This document shows positions 61,641 through 64,000 of a stretch of DNA of 64,000 nucleotides, piece by piece. Every line of letters starts with the position of its first letter. The stretch's first letter is position 1. Source of the stretch: Chrysoperla carnea (Eukaryota; Arthropoda; Insecta; Neuroptera; Chrysopidae); contig NC_058341.1 of assembly GCF_905475395.1 (NCBI RefSeq), positions 32,937,501-33,001,500 on the forward strand, given 5' to 3'. The translations under genes were made by a program, and so were the position numbers. Under the pieces are notes generated by a model, which saw only the letters and a list, made by a program, of their open reading frames with translations, had not been told where the DNA came from and made no database searches.

Positions 61641-61765
61641 CTAATAAATAGGCAACTTGTATTACGCATATGTTCTACATTTATGAGATTGTATTTTTCA
61701 TGGTTGACTGTCAAATGATCGAGAACAGTATAACATATATGTAACAAAAGTTGCCTATTTATTAA
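61641..61765. repeat. Foldback repeat, about 34-bp arms
   Basis: The left arm 61641-61674 and right arm 61732-61765 share aataaataggcaactt and its reverse complement and are near-complementary throughout, with a 57-base loop. Confidence 0.75.
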
Positions 61766-62760
61766 TTTTTTAAGTGAACTTCATATGGACCGTTTCATTC
61801 AATTACCAAGTTATTGTTTATTAACAAATAGAAAAATTTTCGGAACTAACTCATGAATTACGAATCGTATTTAGCTCCTCAGAAACACATTACAACAGGT
61901 TTTAGCAAAGAGGGACTTTTATTCCATTTTCCTTACTGAGCTTAATTAACCGATTTTTGTACTGTTGCAGGTATACCGTGAATCATTTGACGATTATATT
62001 TGACTAGAAAAATTGTCCGGTTTGAATACAAATATGCAGCTTTTAAAAATATTCTTTTCTATTCGTTATCTGTTTATTTATAATAGCCTAGAAGACTGGT
62101 TCGCAGCTTTACGATACTTGAAAAGTCGAAAAACTGATACAGATAATAGGGGATGGTGAATCAAGAAGGCAGTTCGTAGTCTTGGAAATTATCCATTAAA
62201 AATATCATAACAAATTAACGACCTCTGAATTTTTTGTACTAAAATATGCGAGAAACAGACGATGAAAAGCGAAAACTTGCTCGGAAAAGCATAAACAAGA
62301 AGAAGAGAATGCTCAAACGACAAAAAGCCAAACTTATTTCAGGAGCATAAAAGATAACCTTCTTTATGTATAGCCGTTTCGGTAGCGCCTGCAAAAACGA
62401 TTTTTACCGTATACACAGTAAACACACTGTAAACACAGTTATTTTTAATCATACAAAGTGAGTATTATAACGATAAATATAAGATTAAATAACGTTCAAA
62501 ATATTTAATTGGAAATAGGATAATAATATATTAGAAAATGGAAAATAACAGTATACGTAATTCTAAATATGGAAAAATTTCCTATCGTTATTTTCATGAT
62601 TATATTGAATTGCATAAACTTTTTGTTTACACTTCTAACGCCATTTATGTAACATTATTTATTTATTTATGGCTAAAATTTTCGCAAGTTTTTACGTATG
62701 CATCGCCTTCGGAATTTGTTTTATCTAGAAGTTAGGTAAAAAAAAGTTGTTTAATATTTT

Positions 62761-63067
62761 AGGAACATTTTTCCATTTAAATTTTTATCTTATGTGTAAT
62801 GATTTACAAGATGTGTCCTATGGATCCAAGACTCGATTGACCTATATTACTCATTTAAAAACTCATTCCCCCTCCTTACATCCTGAATACGCCTTAAAAA
62901 TGTCATGATATCTCTTTTTTTTTGAGTAATCGTAAAGATAGACGGACAGGCGAGCGTGCAAATGAAAATGAACTAATAAAGTGACTTTATGAACAGCTAT
63001 ACTAAAATTTTTTTTGCAGCATCAATATTAAGCGTTACAAACTTGAATATTTTTTTGATGTCTCTTA
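62761..63067 (+). mobile_element. Dispersed 300-bp-plus repeat, copy 2
   Basis: Collinear with 55921-56230 (see that entry), including aagactcgattgacctatatt, gacggacaggcgagc, aatgaactaa and agcgttacaaacttg. It ends about 280 bases before the phosphatase start codon, so it lies in that gene's upstream region. Confidence 0.7.
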
Positions 63068-63345
63068 AATAATACCATTACATAAACAGTATTTTAAATT
63101 TCTTCCTGCTGCTTCATTTTAACAATAATAATAATTTGAATATTTAAATGAACTCTTGAGCTCTGACTCATGATAAAATTACTATTAGATATTTAATAAT
63201 TTTTAAAACATACAATAATGATGATTTAATTACTATCAATATTTTAGAACTAAAAAAAAGATTTGATAAAGATATTTTTGAACATTTAAAAATAGTTGTT
63301 GCAAATATATTAAGATTCCGTCTTGTACGATTAGTTGTAGTAAAA

Positions 63346-63688
63346 ATGTCTCAACCTTTTATTAATTTCGTATTAAAAATTTTTATTTTAAATATTTTTG
63401 TTATATTAACTTCAAGTTTACTTGTTATACCTCCGGTTAACATTGTATATTACCAACCAGAACAAATACATATCGCATTTGGTGACGGAGTTAATTATGA
63501 TTTATCAATTACATGGTCAACATTTAATTATACAAATCAATCAATTGTACATTATGGTTTAGATTTGAAAAATTTGAATAGTGTGAAATATGGTTCATCA
63601 AAATTATTTGTAGATGGTGGTCCAGAAAAACATTCACAGTATATACATCGTGTTTATTTAAAAAATTTATTACCAAATACGCAGTATG
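63346..63688 (+). CDS. Purple acid phosphatase (acid phosphatase type 7-like), first exon
   Basis: The ATG at 63346 opens a signal peptide (hydrophobic core IFILNIFVILTSSLLVI) followed by YQPEQIHIAFGD, then LSITWSTFNYTNQSIVHYG and YIHRVYLKNLLPNTQY. This is the N-terminal fibronectin-type III-like domain that precedes the metallophosphatase domain in animal purple acid phosphatases. The exon ends at 63688 with TATG|GTATGT (phase 1), and the catalytic part with metal ligands must follow beyond the window. The enzyme family hydrolyses phosphate monoesters, usually secreted or lysosomal. It lies opposite in strand to Shaw. A start two or more codons later is not likely, since no other Met precedes the hydrophobic core. 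Confidence 0.82.
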
Positions 63689-64000
63689 GTATGTATTATG
63701 ATTTTTTAATAATTTTTAAGTGAATTAGCAAAGAATAAAATTGAAAAGCAGGAATTAAAAGTACTTATTCAAGATTGACATTATTACTGGTCATGTTATT
63801 GAAGTCTAAGATCTTATATGAATCCAGAGATCGAACTTAACAATTTAGATACATTACTGAAATATACTCTCAGATAACCAATTTAAGTTTGAAACAAAAG
63901 TTATTTATTTTAAAAAGATATGCAAGGATTGAGTAATACTAGGGATTTCAATAAAACTTTATAAATACATTTTTTGATTAAGAAAGTTTCAAAATTAAAA
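63689..64000 (+). other. First intron of the phosphatase gene (partial)
   Basis: Starts at a GTATGT donor. No acceptor followed by a metallophosphatase exon is seen before the window ends. Confidence 0.55.

Larger units (their letters stand above)
60036..63345. other. Interval between Shaw pore exon and the phosphatase gene
   Basis: I searched the minus strand for the Kv T1 domain and the S1-S4 segments and recognised none. It holds a foldback repeat (61.64-61.77 kb) and the second copy of the 300-bp repeat. The upstream Shaw exons are therefore probably beyond the window. Confidence 0.5.

Noticed and set aside
1-64000. CRISPR array or bacterial operon
   Set aside because: No regularly spaced short repeats; spliced genes show that this is eukaryotic DNA.

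Overview
The window is nuclear DNA of an insect. Evidence: intron-rich genes with GT..AG splice sites, insect-type secreted acid lipases, a Shaw-type potassium channel, very AT-rich non-coding DNA and many short transposon remnants. A polyphagan beetle is my best guess, only because two long dispersed repeats (about 55.9/62.8 kb, and the family bounded by AACCCCCGA) resemble repeats I associate with beetle genomes. I could not test this.

Region 1 (about 3.7-25.3 kb, minus strand) is a tandem array of five acid (neutral) lipase genes of the alpha/beta-hydrolase fold. I call them Lip-A to Lip-E in plus-strand order, so transcription runs from E towards A. I rebuilt all five from splice sites, and each gives a complete frame of 418-451 residues. 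The exon skeleton is shared: exon 2 is 320 nt (326 in B), exon 4 is 165 nt (162 in C), exon 5 is 85 nt. Each has an N-terminal signal peptide, the GYPAE/DGYLLT N-terminal lipase motif, a nucleophile serine, and downstream Asp and His. They look like secreted digestive lipases that arose by local duplication, with C and D the youngest pair. Oddities are an oxyanion-loop His changed to Pro in all five, a changed nucleophile elbow in Lip-A, and a polyadenylation hexamer inside the coding end of four of the five.

Region 2 (25.3-35.5 kb) has no gene I can support. It holds a foldback repeat, a tRNA-like SINE remnant and one unexplained short ORF.

Region 3 (35.5-60.0 kb, minus strand) is the 3' half of the Kv3-family potassium channel gene Shaw. 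Four exons encode the pore and S6, the proximal C-terminus and a long disordered tail, separated by introns of 1.1, 18.4 and 4.2 kb. The 18 kb intron is crowded with mobile-element debris: copies of the AACCCCCGA family, an RTE-type reverse transcriptase fragment, two adjacent MITE-like elements, a large hairpin and a tandem duplication. The channel's N-terminal exons are not visible.

Region 4 (63.3 kb to the end, plus strand) is the first exon of a purple acid phosphatase gene that continues past the window. If the missing Shaw exons lie beyond it, the phosphatase gene sits nested in antisense inside a Shaw intron.
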